From: Syntrophomonadaceae bacterium
GTDB taxonomy: Bacteria; Bacillota; Dethiobacteria; SKNC01
Direction: 5' to 3'
Length of the DNA stretch: 40,748 nucleotides
NCBI GenBank assembly: GCA_003555415.1
Contig: PWHX01000101.1
Span: forward strand, 1-40,748
Of the stretch, positions 19,369 to 29,079 are shown one piece after another. Both the position numbers and the translations under genes were made by a program. The notes beneath the pieces are model-generated. The model worked only from the letters and a program-made list of their open reading frames with translations. It was not told where the DNA came from and made no database searches. Numbering within the stretch: position 1 is the first letter of the stretch; each line of letters begins with the position of its first letter.

Positions 19369-20241
19369 CTATTCTATATTTTGCACTTGTTCTCTTATTT
19401 TTTCTAGTTCACTTTTTATTTCTACCACTAATCGTGCAATATGGTAATCATTGGCTTTTGATCCAATAGTATTAATCTCCCGGTAAAGCTCCTGAATCAA
19501 AAAATCCATTTTTCTTCCTACTGTGCCCCTTTCATCTAAAGCCTTTCTAAAAGCCTCAAGGTGGCTTTGCAGTCTAACTACTTCTTCATTAATACTACTC
19601 CTATCTGCAAAAACAGTACATTCCATCAATAGACGGTTATCATCAATTGCCTGGTCGGGCAGTAATTCTTTTAGCCTCTCCACTAACTTCTGACGGTAGA
19701 ATTCAACTACCTGGGGAGCCCTTTCTTCAATCTCTTGCAATAGCTTTTCTGTCTCCGTCACTCGTTGGTTCAAGTCTTTTGATAGATTTTCTCCTTCTAA
19801 AAGGCGCATGCTGGACAAGTTTTTTACTGCTTCCGACAAGGCCTTTTCCATTCCAGGCCAATAAGAAAGTGCTTCTTCTTTTTCTACATTAAGAATGTTC
19901 GTAAAGCTCGATATTTGTTCCAGGGTAATCTCACCGCTTAAGTTAAGGGTTTCTTTGACCCTTTTTAAGGCTTTATAGTAGCCCTGGGCCAGCTGAAGAT
20001 CAACTTCTACCCTCTTTTCCCTATCATCAGTTTCCTTTAGCGTAAGATATACTTCTAGCCTCCCCCTGGTTATATCGTTGCTTATTAACTGCCTCATCTT
20101 TTCTTCTAGAACTATAAACTCTCTGGGTATACGGAATACTATATCACAGTAACGGTGGTTAACAGAACGAATCTCTATTGTAAACCTTACCCCTTCCAGT
20201 TCCCCTTCACCCCGACCATACCCGGTCATACTCCTAATCAC
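19369..20241 (-). CDS. yicC: YicC/YloC-family endoribonuclease
   Basis: 290 aa; MIRSMTGYGRGE N-terminus and KMDFLIQELYREINTIGSKAND C-terminus. Confidence 0.95.
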   Translation of the reverse strand: MIRSMTGYGRGEGELEGVRFTIEIRSVNHRYCDIVFRIPREFIVLEEKMRQLISNDITRGRLEVYLTLKETDDREKRVEVDLQLAQGYYKALKRVKETLNLSGEITLEQISSFTNILNVEKEEALSYWPGMEKALSEAVKNLSSMRLLEGENLSKDLNQRVTETEKLLQEIEERAPQVVEFYRQKLVERLKELLPDQAIDDNRLLMECTVFADRSSINEEVVRLQSHLEAFRKALDERGTVGRKMDFLIQELYREINTIGSKANDYHIARLVVEIKSELEKIREQVQNIE

Positions 20242-20286
20242 ACAAAATTCCTCCTTCCAGTTATCTTATCATATTTAGTATCTAAT

Positions 20287-23046
20287 TTAAATCTTTTGTT
20301 TTTTTAATTGCCATAACTTCACTGGCAATAAGTTTTTAAGAAAATGCTTAAGAATTGTTCCCATAGAAGGCACAGTTGACAGCACCACAACCAACAGCCA
20401 TTCTTCTGTAGTCAGGGAAACTGTTCTAAAAACTTCCTGCAGCCATGGCCAGTAAAGAACTACAAGCAACATCATAAAAGAAGAAACTACAGCCGCAATC
20501 AGGTAAAGATTACTCCTTAGGCTGATTTTCCAAAAAGGAGCCTGCTCGGAACGACAGTCAAAAACATGAAAAAGCTGTAGTACAATTAGAGTTGAAAATC
20601 CTATAGTCCTGGCCCGTTCCAGATCCCCGGTAGTAGTTAACCCGGCTGTAAACGCAATTAAAGTTAAGAGACCAATAAGACTTCCCCTGCTCAGTATCAT
20701 AAACCATAAGCCCCTGGAAAAAACCCCTTCTTCCTTCGACCTGGGAGTTCTTCTCATAATCCCCTTTTCCGGTGGCTCAACTCCCAGTGCCATGGCAGGT
20801 AATCCATCGGTAACCAGGTTAACCCACAGAATCTGTATAGGTCTCAGTGGTAAGGGCAGTCCAATAAGCAGGGCAAAAAACATGGTGAAGATTTCTCCGA
20901 TATTACAGGACAGTAAGAAACGTATAAACTTTCTTATATTATCGTAAATACTTCTGCCTTCTTCTACAGCATTTACTATTGTAGCAAAATTATCATCTGC
21001 TAAAATTAAAGATGCAGATTCTTTCGTAACATCTGTCCCCGAAATGCCCATAGCAATACCTATGTCAGCTTCTTTTACAGCAGGGGCATCGTTTATCCCG
21101 TCACCTGTCATGGCCACCACATGACCCTTATTTTTCAAGGCCTGGACAATTCTTAATTTATGCTCAGGGGATACCCGGGCATAAACATATGTATCATCTA
21201 CCATGTTCTCCAGCTGCCGATCTTTCATTTTGCTTAACTGGGCACCTGTTAACACTTTTCCTCCCGAAGGCATGAGTTTAAGACTTTTTGCTATGGCTAC
21301 TGCTGTATTTTGGTGGTCCCCGGTAATCATTACTGTTTTAATACCGGCTTTTCGGCATTTCTGGATAGCAGGCAATACTTCTGGCCTGGGAGGATCCATC
21401 ATTCCCATTATACCTACAAACACCAGCCCCTGTTCTACTGATTCCTCAGTTTGCTCAACCCCTGGAGGCAGTTCCTTAAAAGCTACAGCTAAATTACGCA
21501 AGGCCTGGGAAGCCATAAAGGAATTATTTTTTAGTATTTCCTGTTTCAAAGGTGTAGTTAATTTCAGGATTCTGCCATTCTCGTAGTAATGGGTGCATAA
21601 ACCCAGTATAACATCCGGTGCCCCTTTGGCGTAAGCCCGCCTTTTTTTATTTGAATCTTCATAAATAACTGTCATTCTCTTACGCTTTGAATCAAAGGGA
21701 AGTTCCCCTACTCTACTCATTTTTTTCTCTAGGTCCTGTTTCCATATGCCTGCCTTAGAGGCGGCTACCATCAACGCTCCTTCTGTAGGGTCTCCTTTTA
21801 TATTCCAGTTTTGATTATTTTTCTTTCCCCGCCATTTTGGTTTTATAGAAACGTCATCTTTGACAAGATGGGTATTGCTGCTTAGTGCACTTATAGTCAA
21901 GGCTAGTTTAATGTTTTTATCCTTCAAGGGATTTATTCCTTTTCTATTTAAAAAAAACTTTCCTTTAGGATCATAACCTTCCCCTTCTACCCCGTACATA
22001 TTATTTCCGGTATAGATCTGCCTGACGGTCATTTTATTCTGAGTGAGGGTTCCGGTTTTGTCAGAACATATAACCGTGGCACAGCCCAGGGTCTCCACCG
22101 ACGGAAGTTGACGCACGATAGCCTTACGTTTTATCATGCGCTGAACCCCCAGAGCTAGAGCTATAGTAACAACGGCGGGTAAACCTTCGGGTATAGCTGC
22201 CACTGCCAGGCTAACTCCTGCTAAAAACATTTTATAAGTTGGCTCGCCCCGGAAAATACCCAGGACAATAACTGCAGCACAAACAGCCAAGCAAACAGTT
22301 ACCAGTAGCTTGCCCAGCTGGGCTAAGCGATCCTGCAAGGGAGTGCTCTCCACTTCTGTATGCTGTATCATATGGGCTATTTTACCCATTTCTGTCTGCA
22401 TACCTGTAGCTACTACTACACCTTTGCCTCTGCCCCTGGCAGCTACACTGCCCATAAAAGCCATATTTTTTAAATCTCCAAGGGTGAGGTTGCCCCCCAC
22501 CAAGGGAGAAGTTTTTTTGCCTACCACTTCCGATTCCCCGGTTAAAGCTGATTCATCCACCGCCAGATTTACAGCTTCTAATAAGCGCAAATCAGCAGGG
22601 ATTCTATCACCTGTTTCCAGGTAGAGCACGTCCCCCGGGACTACTTCCCTGGCCGAGACTTCGGCAAACTCTCCATCCCTTAAAACCTTAGCCGTAGGAG
22701 CCGTTAACTGTTTTAAGGCATCTAAAGATTTCTCAGCCTTAAATTCCTGGAAAAAACCAAGACAGGCATTAAGAATAACAATAATGATTATAGTTATAGC
22801 ATCTGAATATTCATGAAGTAAAAAAGATATTAAGGTAGCTCCCAGCAAAACCAAGACCATAAAATCTTTAAACTGATCTAAAAACATTTTTAAAGGGGAA
22901 GTTCTTTTTTCTTCCTGCAGAACATTTTGTCCCTTTTTCTGAAGCCTTTTTTCTGCTTCTTTGCTGCTTAACCCCAGGGAGGGATCCACTTTAAAACTTT
23001 CCAGGACCTTTCCTTCCGAGAGGATAAACCACGGTTTCTTTTTCAT
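20287..23046 (-). CDS. Calcium-translocating (type IIA) P-type ATPase, YloB-like
   Basis: 919 aa; TGES, VAAIPEGLPAVVTIALALG, CSDKTGTLTQNKM, TGDGINDAPA. Confidence 0.93.
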   Translation of the reverse strand: MKKKPWFILSEGKVLESFKVDPSLGLSSKEAEKRLQKKGQNVLQEEKRTSPLKMFLDQFKDFMVLVLLGATLISFLLHEYSDAITIIIIVILNACLGFFQEFKAEKSLDALKQLTAPTAKVLRDGEFAEVSAREVVPGDVLYLETGDRIPADLRLLEAVNLAVDESALTGESEVVGKKTSPLVGGNLTLGDLKNMAFMGSVAARGRGKGVVVATGMQTEMGKIAHMIQHTEVESTPLQDRLAQLGKLLVTVCLAVCAAVIVLGIFRGEPTYKMFLAGVSLAVAAIPEGLPAVVTIALALGVQRMIKRKAIVRQLPSVETLGCATVICSDKTGTLTQNKMTVRQIYTGNNMYGVEGEGYDPKGKFFLNRKGINPLKDKNIKLALTISALSSNTHLVKDDVSIKPKWRGKKNNQNWNIKGDPTEGALMVAASKAGIWKQDLEKKMSRVGELPFDSKRKRMTVIYEDSNKKRRAYAKGAPDVILGLCTHYYENGRILKLTTPLKQEILKNNSFMASQALRNLAVAFKELPPGVEQTEESVEQGLVFVGIMGMMDPPRPEVLPAIQKCRKAGIKTVMITGDHQNTAVAIAKSLKLMPSGGKVLTGAQLSKMKDRQLENMVDDTYVYARVSPEHKLRIVQALKNKGHVVAMTGDGINDAPAVKEADIGIAMGISGTDVTKESASLILADDNFATIVNAVEEGRSIYDNIRKFIRFLLSCNIGEIFTMFFALLIGLPLPLRPIQILWVNLVTDGLPAMALGVEPPEKGIMRRTPRSKEEGVFSRGLWFMILSRGSLIGLLTLIAFTAGLTTTGDLERARTIGFSTLIVLQLFHVFDCRSEQAPFWKISLRSNLYLIAAVVSSFMMLLVVLYWPWLQEVFRTVSLTTEEWLLVVVLSTVPSMGTILKHFLKNLLPVKLWQLKKQKI

Positions 23047-23113
23047 ATTTTCCCTCCTTTAAATGTTCTCCATAATACATATTCTAAAGGAGGATAAAAA
23101 ATAACAGTAAAAA

Positions 23114-23136
23114 GCTTTCTGCTGATAGCAGAAAGC
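23114..23136 (-). terminator. Strong intrinsic terminator of the ABC transporter end of the inserted operon
   Basis: Perfect 10-bp stem GCTTTCTGCT-3 nt-AGCAGAAAGC followed on the minus strand by TTTTTACTGTTATTTTTT; 14 bp after the permease stop. Confidence 0.9.
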
Positions 23137-23150
23137 CGTATATAAATAGA

Positions 23151-23921
23151 CTAAATATACTGCCAGGGGCAGATCTTTTTTTCCAACAAATCCACCACTA
23201 TGAAAAGAGCCAGTCCCAAAAGGCTCATGGCTATGATTCCGGCAAAAACCTCCTGGTATCTCCCCCGCATAGAAGCATCCAGTATAAAATATCCTATTCC
23301 CCGCACAGTAGCAAAGGTTTCCGTCAAAAATAATACAGCCATAGCCGTACCCAGGCTTATGCGAAGGGAAGTAAAAATTTTAGGCAAACTTGCCGGAATA
23401 AACACATGCTTAAAAAGGTCCCATTCACTTGCCCCCAGGGAAACAACGGAACAAATGATTTGTTTGTTAATATCTCTCACCGCATCCCTGGTTGTTACCA
23501 GTATCTGATAAAAAATTATAAGGCTTATTAGAAATATTTTTGAAGTTTCGCCAATACCTAATATCCCCATCAATACAGGAAGTAAAGCTATCTTGGGTAT
23601 GGGATAGGTTAAATAAATAACAGGGGAAGCACAGTTATCTATCTTTTTCCAGCGGCCAATAACCATTCCTGATACAGTTCCCAGAAAAAGAGCAATTATA
23701 AGGCTGGACATAACTCTAAAAGTTCTCTGTAAAAGGTGGGGAAGCAAATCAGAAATAAATATCCTTGAAAAAGTGCTCAGGGACAACCAGGGCGTAGGTA
23801 AAACCGGTTTATTTATGATAAAAGACAATAAAGCCCATAATAATAATAAAAATAGAAAAGCCAGTAATAGTTCTAATACTTTTTTATACTTTGTTCTCTT
23901 TAAGTTCATGGGCTCTTCCAT
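23151..23921 (-). CDS. ABC transporter permease (SsuC/TauC/ThiX-like)
   Basis: 256 aa; multiple TM helices and a permease loop (GASEWDLFKHVFIPASLPKIFTSLRISLGTAMAVLFLTE). Confidence 0.93.
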   Translation of the reverse strand: MEEPMNLKRTKYKKVLELLLAFLFLLLLWALLSFIINKPVLPTPWLSLSTFSRIFISDLLPHLLQRTFRVMSSLIIALFLGTVSGMVIGRWKKIDNCASPVIYLTYPIPKIALLPVLMGILGIGETSKIFLISLIIFYQILVTTRDAVRDINKQIICSVVSLGASEWDLFKHVFIPASLPKIFTSLRISLGTAMAVLFLTETFATVRGIGYFILDASMRGRYQEVFAGIIAMSLLGLALFIVVDLLEKKICPWQYI

Positions 23922-24663
23922 CCTCCAACAGGGAACGTACTTTGCTACAAATTCTGTAAAACTCCGGACGACGCTTAAGACTAGGGTCTCCGAAATATGG
24001 GTTGCTGATATTTGATATTATAGTGCCGGGTCCAGGAGAGAAAATGGCAATTCTCTGCCCCAGATATACAGCTTCTTCAATACTGTGGGTAACCAAAAGT
24101 ATCGTTACCGGTTTTTCCTGCCAGATATTTAACAACAGCTCCTGTAATTCCTCTCTGGTAATAGCATCTAATGCAGAAAACGGCTCATCCATAAGCAGCA
24201 GGTCGGGTTCCAGGGTTAAAGCCCTGGCTATAGCTACTCTCTGCCTCATGCCCCCGCTGAGCTGTCCGGGATAATAATTTTTAAACTTTAATAAATCAAG
24301 CTGGTTTAAAATATTCTTTACTCTCTGTTCCTGGTACTCCTGTGAACAGCCCCGGATAGAAAGACCCAGGGCTGCATTATTCCATACGTTTTTCCAGGGA
24401 AGTAAGCCAAAATCCTGCAAGATAAGCGCTGTTTTTTTACGCTTGGCTTTAACCGGCTTCCCGTTTATTAAAGCCGTACCGGAATTAAAAGGCACTAACC
24501 CGGCAAGGGCATATAAAAGGGTAGTTTTACCACAGCCCGAGGGACCTATAATTGCACAGGTTTCCCCTTCTTTTACTTCCAGGTCTACCCTGTTTAAAGC
24601 CACAAGCTTATCGTATAAATTTTGATACTCTACCAACATGTTCTTAACTATAATCATTTTCAA
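23884..24663 (-). CDS. ABC transporter ATP-binding protein (SsuB/TauB/ThiZ-like)
   Basis: 259 aa; GPSGCGKTTLL Walker A, LSGGMRQRVAIARAL signature, LLLMDEPFSALD Walker B. Confidence 0.96.
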   Translation of the reverse strand: MKMIIVKNMLVEYQNLYDKLVALNRVDLEVKEGETCAIIGPSGCGKTTLLYALAGLVPFNSGTALINGKPVKAKRKKTALILQDFGLLPWKNVWNNAALGLSIRGCSQEYQEQRVKNILNQLDLLKFKNYYPGQLSGGMRQRVAIARALTLEPDLLLMDEPFSALDAITREELQELLLNIWQEKPVTILLVTHSIEEAVYLGQRIAIFSPGPGTIISNISNPYFGDPSLKRRPEFYRICSKVRSLLEDGRAHELKENKV

Positions 24664-25623
24664 CTACTCCACAAATTCGTTTGTAATTAAGTCCTCATAA
24701 GTCAAATCAAGGTCAATTCTTCCTTCAAGCCAGTTCAAATATTTATTCACACCTTCCCTGTCAGGGAGAAGAGGCTCTCCAAAGTAAGGGATTTCATAGG
24801 TGTCAATAATCTCTTCTGGAAACCTTAACTTTTCTAAAAGCAGGTCATTATAGACGGAAGGGTCCGGGTTTATCAACTCAGCTGCCTCCCGCCAAGCCTG
24901 GTAAAACTTATTAATGGCTTCCTTCTTTTCCTCTATAGCCTCGTCTGTAAAAATAATTACCGAGGGAATTAACCCCTCTTTATCACTTTCTGTTACCATT
25001 ACCGCACCCTGCTCAACAGTTAAGGTCCCCAAAGGCTCCGGTATAGAGACTGCATCAACTTGATCCTGTAGGAGCATTTCCCGACGTAAAGGTATAGCCG
25101 CAATGGCTTCCTTATTTACATCTTCAGGAGTTAAACCATAATTAGCCAGTATCCCGTCCACCATAAATTCAATAATGGTATTTTTAGAAAGGCCTATTGT
25201 TTTTCCTTTTAAGTCATCTACCGATTTTATGCCTGATTCAGGAGAAGCAATTATAGCAAAGTTTCCTTCGTTTAAAGAGGTAATCTTAACGTCAAAACCG
25301 CTGTCCTGGAAAAACCCTACCGCTACTATGTCTGAAATAGCACCATCGATTTGTCCCGCCTGTATAGCCTGGTCCCTTTCCATGGCCTTGCTGAAATATT
25401 CCAAATCTACCTCTATGCCCATGTCTTCAAAGATTCCCTCTTTTTCCGCTACTACCATGGGCAAGCAGGTTACATCAGGTAGAAGGCCAAAACGCAGAGT
25501 ACTTTTCTCCTGCTCCGGTGTATTATCATTACAACCAGTCATGGCAAATACTAACATGAATGCCAGGCATGTTAATAAAATAACTTGTAGTTTAGCACTT
25601 TTAACCTTAAATATCTTTTTCAT
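24664..25623 (-). CDS. ABC transporter substrate-binding lipoprotein (NMT1/SsuA/ThiY-like)
   Basis: Signal peptide with lipobox FAMTGC; LRFGLLPDVTCLPMVVAEKEGIFEDMGIEVDLEYF; start revised to internal ATG after AAAGGAAG. Confidence 0.9.
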   Translation of the reverse strand: MKKIFKVKSAKLQVILLTCLAFMLVFAMTGCNDNTPEQEKSTLRFGLLPDVTCLPMVVAEKEGIFEDMGIEVDLEYFSKAMERDQAIQAGQIDGAISDIVAVGFFQDSGFDVKITSLNEGNFAIIASPESGIKSVDDLKGKTIGLSKNTIIEFMVDGILANYGLTPEDVNKEAIAAIPLRREMLLQDQVDAVSIPEPLGTLTVEQGAVMVTESDKEGLIPSVIIFTDEAIEEKKEAINKFYQAWREAAELINPDPSVYNDLLLEKLRFPEEIIDTYEIPYFGEPLLPDREGVNKYLNWLEGRIDLDLTYEDLITNEFVE

Positions 25624-25675
25624 ATTCTTTCTTCCTTTCTTTTTCATAATAAAGCTTTAATTATAATAACGCGTT

Positions 25676-26965
25676 TTATAATTCAGCCAGAACCCTGTCC
25701 AGCTCTTTAACAACCTGATCTACATCATTCTTGCTTATTATCAGAGGTGGTTGGAAGGCCAGAACATTACGGCTTGGACCGTTTTTACCGATAATCACAC
25801 CTGCGTTTTTAAGATATTCCAACACCTTATCGGTTTCTTCAACAGCTGGCTCTTTTCCTTCCCTGACCAGTTCAGCTCCCAACATCAGTCCGATTCCCCG
25901 AACATCACCTATTATAGGGTGTTTGTCCTTTAGTTCCAAGAGTTTTTCCTTAAAATAAGGGCCTACCTCTGCTGCATTTTTCACTAACTTCTCCTTTTCA
26001 ATAACCTCCAGGGTCGCCAAAGAAGCTGCTGCGGTAACCGGGTTCCCTCCTAGAGTAGAAGCTCCGGGACGGGTATAACAATCTGCCACATCGCTTTCGG
26101 CAATAAAGGCTCCTACAGGAGTCCCGTTAGCCAGAGCCTTGGCTACAGTCATTATCTGGGGATCTACACCGTAATTTTCTATAGCAAACATTTTTCCCGT
26201 CCGACCAAAACCAGTTTGAATTTCATCCACAATTAATAATATTTCATGACGGTCTAAGATTTCCTTAACCACTTTAAAATAATCCAGGGGAGGGGTAATA
26301 ACCCCACCGTTTCCCTGTATGGGCTCAGCTATGAAGGCCGCTACATTACCTGAGGTACTTGTCTGTATGACTTTTTCTATCTCTTTGGCACAGGCCAGGT
26401 CACAGTCAGGATAAGTCCCTTCATAGGGACAACGGTAACAATATGCATTGGGAGCAAAGCTTATCCCTCCCACCGGGTTGGGGTCCGTCCTCCAAAAACT
26501 TAAGCCTGTCAAACTCATGGTAAGATAAGTCCGGCCGTGAAGACCGCTTCTCAAGCTTATAAACTCTGAATTACCTGTGTAGAGCTTGGCCAAAAGAGCT
26601 GCCCCTTCATTGGCTTCTGTCCCGCTGCTGCAAAAGAAACTCTTTTTTAACTTTCCGGGAGTTACCTGAGCCAGTTTCTCCGCCAGGTCAACAATAGGCT
26701 GGGTCAGATATATGGTTGTAGTATGCTGAAGGGTTTTTACCTGCCGACAAACCTCCTCCGTTATTTCAGGATGACAGTGCCCCGCTCCCACTACAGAAAC
26801 CCCGGCAAAGAAGTCCAGGTACTGTTTCCCCGTATGGTCAAACAAATACTTCCCTTCCCCCTTTACAATTTGCATGGGTTCCTGGTAAAAATGATATACG
26901 CAGGGAATCATATACTCCTGCTTCTTTTCTATTATTTTATCCGGGCCGATAAATTTATCCTGCAA
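25676..26965 (-). CDS. Class III PLP-dependent aminotransferase (AGXT2-like)
   Basis: 429 aa; LDFFAGVSVVGAGHCHPEI, DEIQTGFGRTGKMFA, PLP-lysine region VAKALANGTPVGAF; Cys insert CYRCPYEGTYPDCDLAC. Confidence 0.9.
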   Translation of the reverse strand: MQDKFIGPDKIIEKKQEYMIPCVYHFYQEPMQIVKGEGKYLFDHTGKQYLDFFAGVSVVGAGHCHPEITEEVCRQVKTLQHTTTIYLTQPIVDLAEKLAQVTPGKLKKSFFCSSGTEANEGAALLAKLYTGNSEFISLRSGLHGRTYLTMSLTGLSFWRTDPNPVGGISFAPNAYCYRCPYEGTYPDCDLACAKEIEKVIQTSTSGNVAAFIAEPIQGNGGVITPPLDYFKVVKEILDRHEILLIVDEIQTGFGRTGKMFAIENYGVDPQIMTVAKALANGTPVGAFIAESDVADCYTRPGASTLGGNPVTAAASLATLEVIEKEKLVKNAAEVGPYFKEKLLELKDKHPIIGDVRGIGLMLGAELVREGKEPAVEETDKVLEYLKNAGVIIGKNGPSRNVLAFQPPLIISKNDVDQVVKELDRVLAEL

Positions 26966-27001
26966 AAATATTCCTCCTTCTTTAAATAATCCAAAAGATA
27001 C

Positions 27002-29047
27002 TTACAACCTGCTTGAGAAAAACGCTTTTCCTTTCTCTTTTATTTTGCTATCCTTGAGCTTAACTCCTTTTAAATAACCCCCAAAACCGTAAGGAACATT
27101 ATGAAGGGATTTAAGCTTTCTCCAGTCCTCCATTTCAAACCTGTACCCTTCAGGATTTTCTATTATTAAAGAAATTTGTTTGTGGTACAAGGCTGTAACA
27201 GGGCCAACTTTTTCTGGTGGATAGGTCCTCAGGTCCAGGCGAAAACCGGCAGCCCCGGTTTTTATGAAAGCCTGCATGAAAGGCAGGAGGGCCAGTTCAT
27301 TGGCCAGGAAAATATGGTTGCGGCAGTCTTCGTCCACTTCTACTTCATGCTGCTGCCCCTTGTGATCAAGGAGGGAAAGCTTCTTTTCTCGGCAGGAGTA
27401 ACTGCACACATCTTCTCTGGAAACTTCCTGGAGCAGGGCTGCCGGCAGACAGTGATCCATAATCATAGCCGTTAGAGGACCATGAGCTAAAAATTCATAA
27501 GGTATAGATGACTTTTGCAGAAGAGATACCGCATGTTCAAACCTGGTTTCCGGTTGAACCGTTAACTGTTTAACCCCCAGTTTCTTTAATAATTCTACCG
27601 CGGAACTATTAATAACGTTAAGGGAGAAATCACCGTAAAGGGGTAAACTGCTATATCTGCTGACCTGGTAGAGAGTGCCCAGATTGGCAGCCATTATTCC
27701 TGAAGGCTTTAAATCTTCAAGTTGCTCTAACAGATGCCTTACTTTATCTACTTCTCTACCCTGCGTAATTCTAGGGGTGGTAACAACTACATCAACTCCT
27801 GCCTCCCGGCAGTAATTAACCCCATAATAAAGATCTGCCCCAGTCCATCTCCCCCCGGAACTATTAAAGGATTCCCCTCCGATATAAACCAAATCTGCAT
27901 CGTTCTTAACTGCTTCTACCATTCCCTTTATACTACCTGTTCTAACAGCCAGCCTGGGGAGTGCCCCCTTTTTACGTGCTTTCATTTTATCTTGATCCTT
28001 CATTTGAACAAGCTTATCTTCAAAAAACTGTCCCCCAATATCTTCATCTTTAATTTCTTTTTCTCTTACGGCAGAGCTAAAAAAACGAGGTTCCCTTTCT
28101 CCACTGTAACCAATAGAGGAAGGTCCGGGATTTTTAAAAGCATAAAGGGTGCTGTAATCCCTGATCCTCTTTTTGTGCAGATACTTAAAATCTTCCGGGT
28201 CTAAACTGTATCCCACCGGATCATCAATAAACTTGTCCAGGTGCCTCCGGTAAACACTCACAATATCCCTGAGATATTCAGCTGTCCTCATCCTGCCTTC
28301 TATTTTTAAAGAGCAAATCCCTGAATCAGATAATTCTGGAATAAAGGGCAACATACACATGTCCTTAACCGCAAGGGGATACTTTTTCTCCCGGGAGAGG
28401 TTTATTATCCTTTCCTCCTCTTTGTCCCACAAATCAAAGGACCAGCGACAGGGCTTCTTACACCTGCCCCGGTTACTGCTTTCCCCAAAAACCATGCCGC
28501 TATGGTAGCACTGGCCACTCTGGCAAACGCACATATCACCATGTATGAAATACTCCAGCTCCATACCAGTATTTTTAAGAAGCTCTCTAGCTTCTACCAG
28601 GGATATTTCCCGAGAAAGAATGACTCTGCTTACTCCAAATTCCTCCAACATCTTTATGGCGGGTTCACTGTGGGTATTCATCATTACGCTGGAATGCAGA
28701 GGAATATTAATACCCAGGTCCCTGATAAGCTTTGCCAGACCAATATCCTGGATAATAAGTGCATCCGGCTTAACCTTGCTTAAAAATTTTAAGTAAGGCT
28801 TTAATTCCTCCAGCTCTTCATCAAAAAGGAGGTTATTAACCGTAACGTAAATATTTACGCCTCTTTCATGAGCATACTTTACAGCAGCTTCAATTTCTTC
28901 ATCAGAAAAATTAAAATCCTGACGAAACATGCGCATATTATGTTTTTTACTGCCCAAATAGACAGCATCGGCTCCTGCTTCTATAACAGTCTCCAGCACA
29001 TCCCACTTACCTGCCGGCGCCAATAACTCTAATTTCCCCTGGTTCAT
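27002..29047 (-). CDS. Tandem (two-module) U32 peptidase-family protein, YrrO/RlhA-like
   Basis: LELLAPAGKWDVLETVIEAGADAVYLGSK; HGDMCVCQSGQC...RGRCKKPCRW; second U32-like half with HGPLTAMIMDHC...CSYSC...C; start revised to MNQGK after GAGGGGG. Confidence 0.88.
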   Translation of the reverse strand: MNQGKLELLAPAGKWDVLETVIEAGADAVYLGSKKHNMRMFRQDFNFSDEEIEAAVKYAHERGVNIYVTVNNLLFDEELEELKPYLKFLSKVKPDALIIQDIGLAKLIRDLGINIPLHSSVMMNTHSEPAIKMLEEFGVSRVILSREISLVEARELLKNTGMELEYFIHGDMCVCQSGQCYHSGMVFGESSNRGRCKKPCRWSFDLWDKEEERIINLSREKKYPLAVKDMCMLPFIPELSDSGICSLKIEGRMRTAEYLRDIVSVYRRHLDKFIDDPVGYSLDPEDFKYLHKKRIRDYSTLYAFKNPGPSSIGYSGEREPRFFSSAVREKEIKDEDIGGQFFEDKLVQMKDQDKMKARKKGALPRLAVRTGSIKGMVEAVKNDADLVYIGGESFNSSGGRWTGADLYYGVNYCREAGVDVVVTTPRITQGREVDKVRHLLEQLEDLKPSGIMAANLGTLYQVSRYSSLPLYGDFSLNVINSSAVELLKKLGVKQLTVQPETRFEHAVSLLQKSSIPYEFLAHGPLTAMIMDHCLPAALLQEVSREDVCSYSCREKKLSLLDHKGQQHEVEVDEDCRNHIFLANELALLPFMQAFIKTGAAGFRLDLRTYPPEKVGPVTALYHKQISLIIENPEGYRFEMEDWRKLKSLHNVPYGFGGYLKGVKLKDSKIKEKGKAFFSSRL

Positions 29048-29079
29048 AATATTAAACCCCCTCATTTAAGAGCGCCATT

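Noticed and set aside
21203-21586. 127 aa plus-strand ORF
   Set aside because: Lies antisense inside the Ca2+-ATPase coding frame; composition (Ser/Pro/Phe-rich) is typical of antisense translation and shows no domain.
25175-25660. 161 aa plus-strand ORF
   Set aside because: Antisense to the substrate-binding protein gene; shadow ORF.
25676-26965. Cys-rich insert CYRCPYEGTYPDCDLAC in the aminotransferase as a novel metal site
   Set aside because: I recall similar Cys-bearing segments in bacterial AGXT2-like class III aminotransferases, so it is probably a family feature and not new.
27734-28204. 156 aa plus-strand ORF
   Set aside because: Antisense to the U32 gene; Cys/Pro/Ser-rich with no recognisable motif or good RBS.
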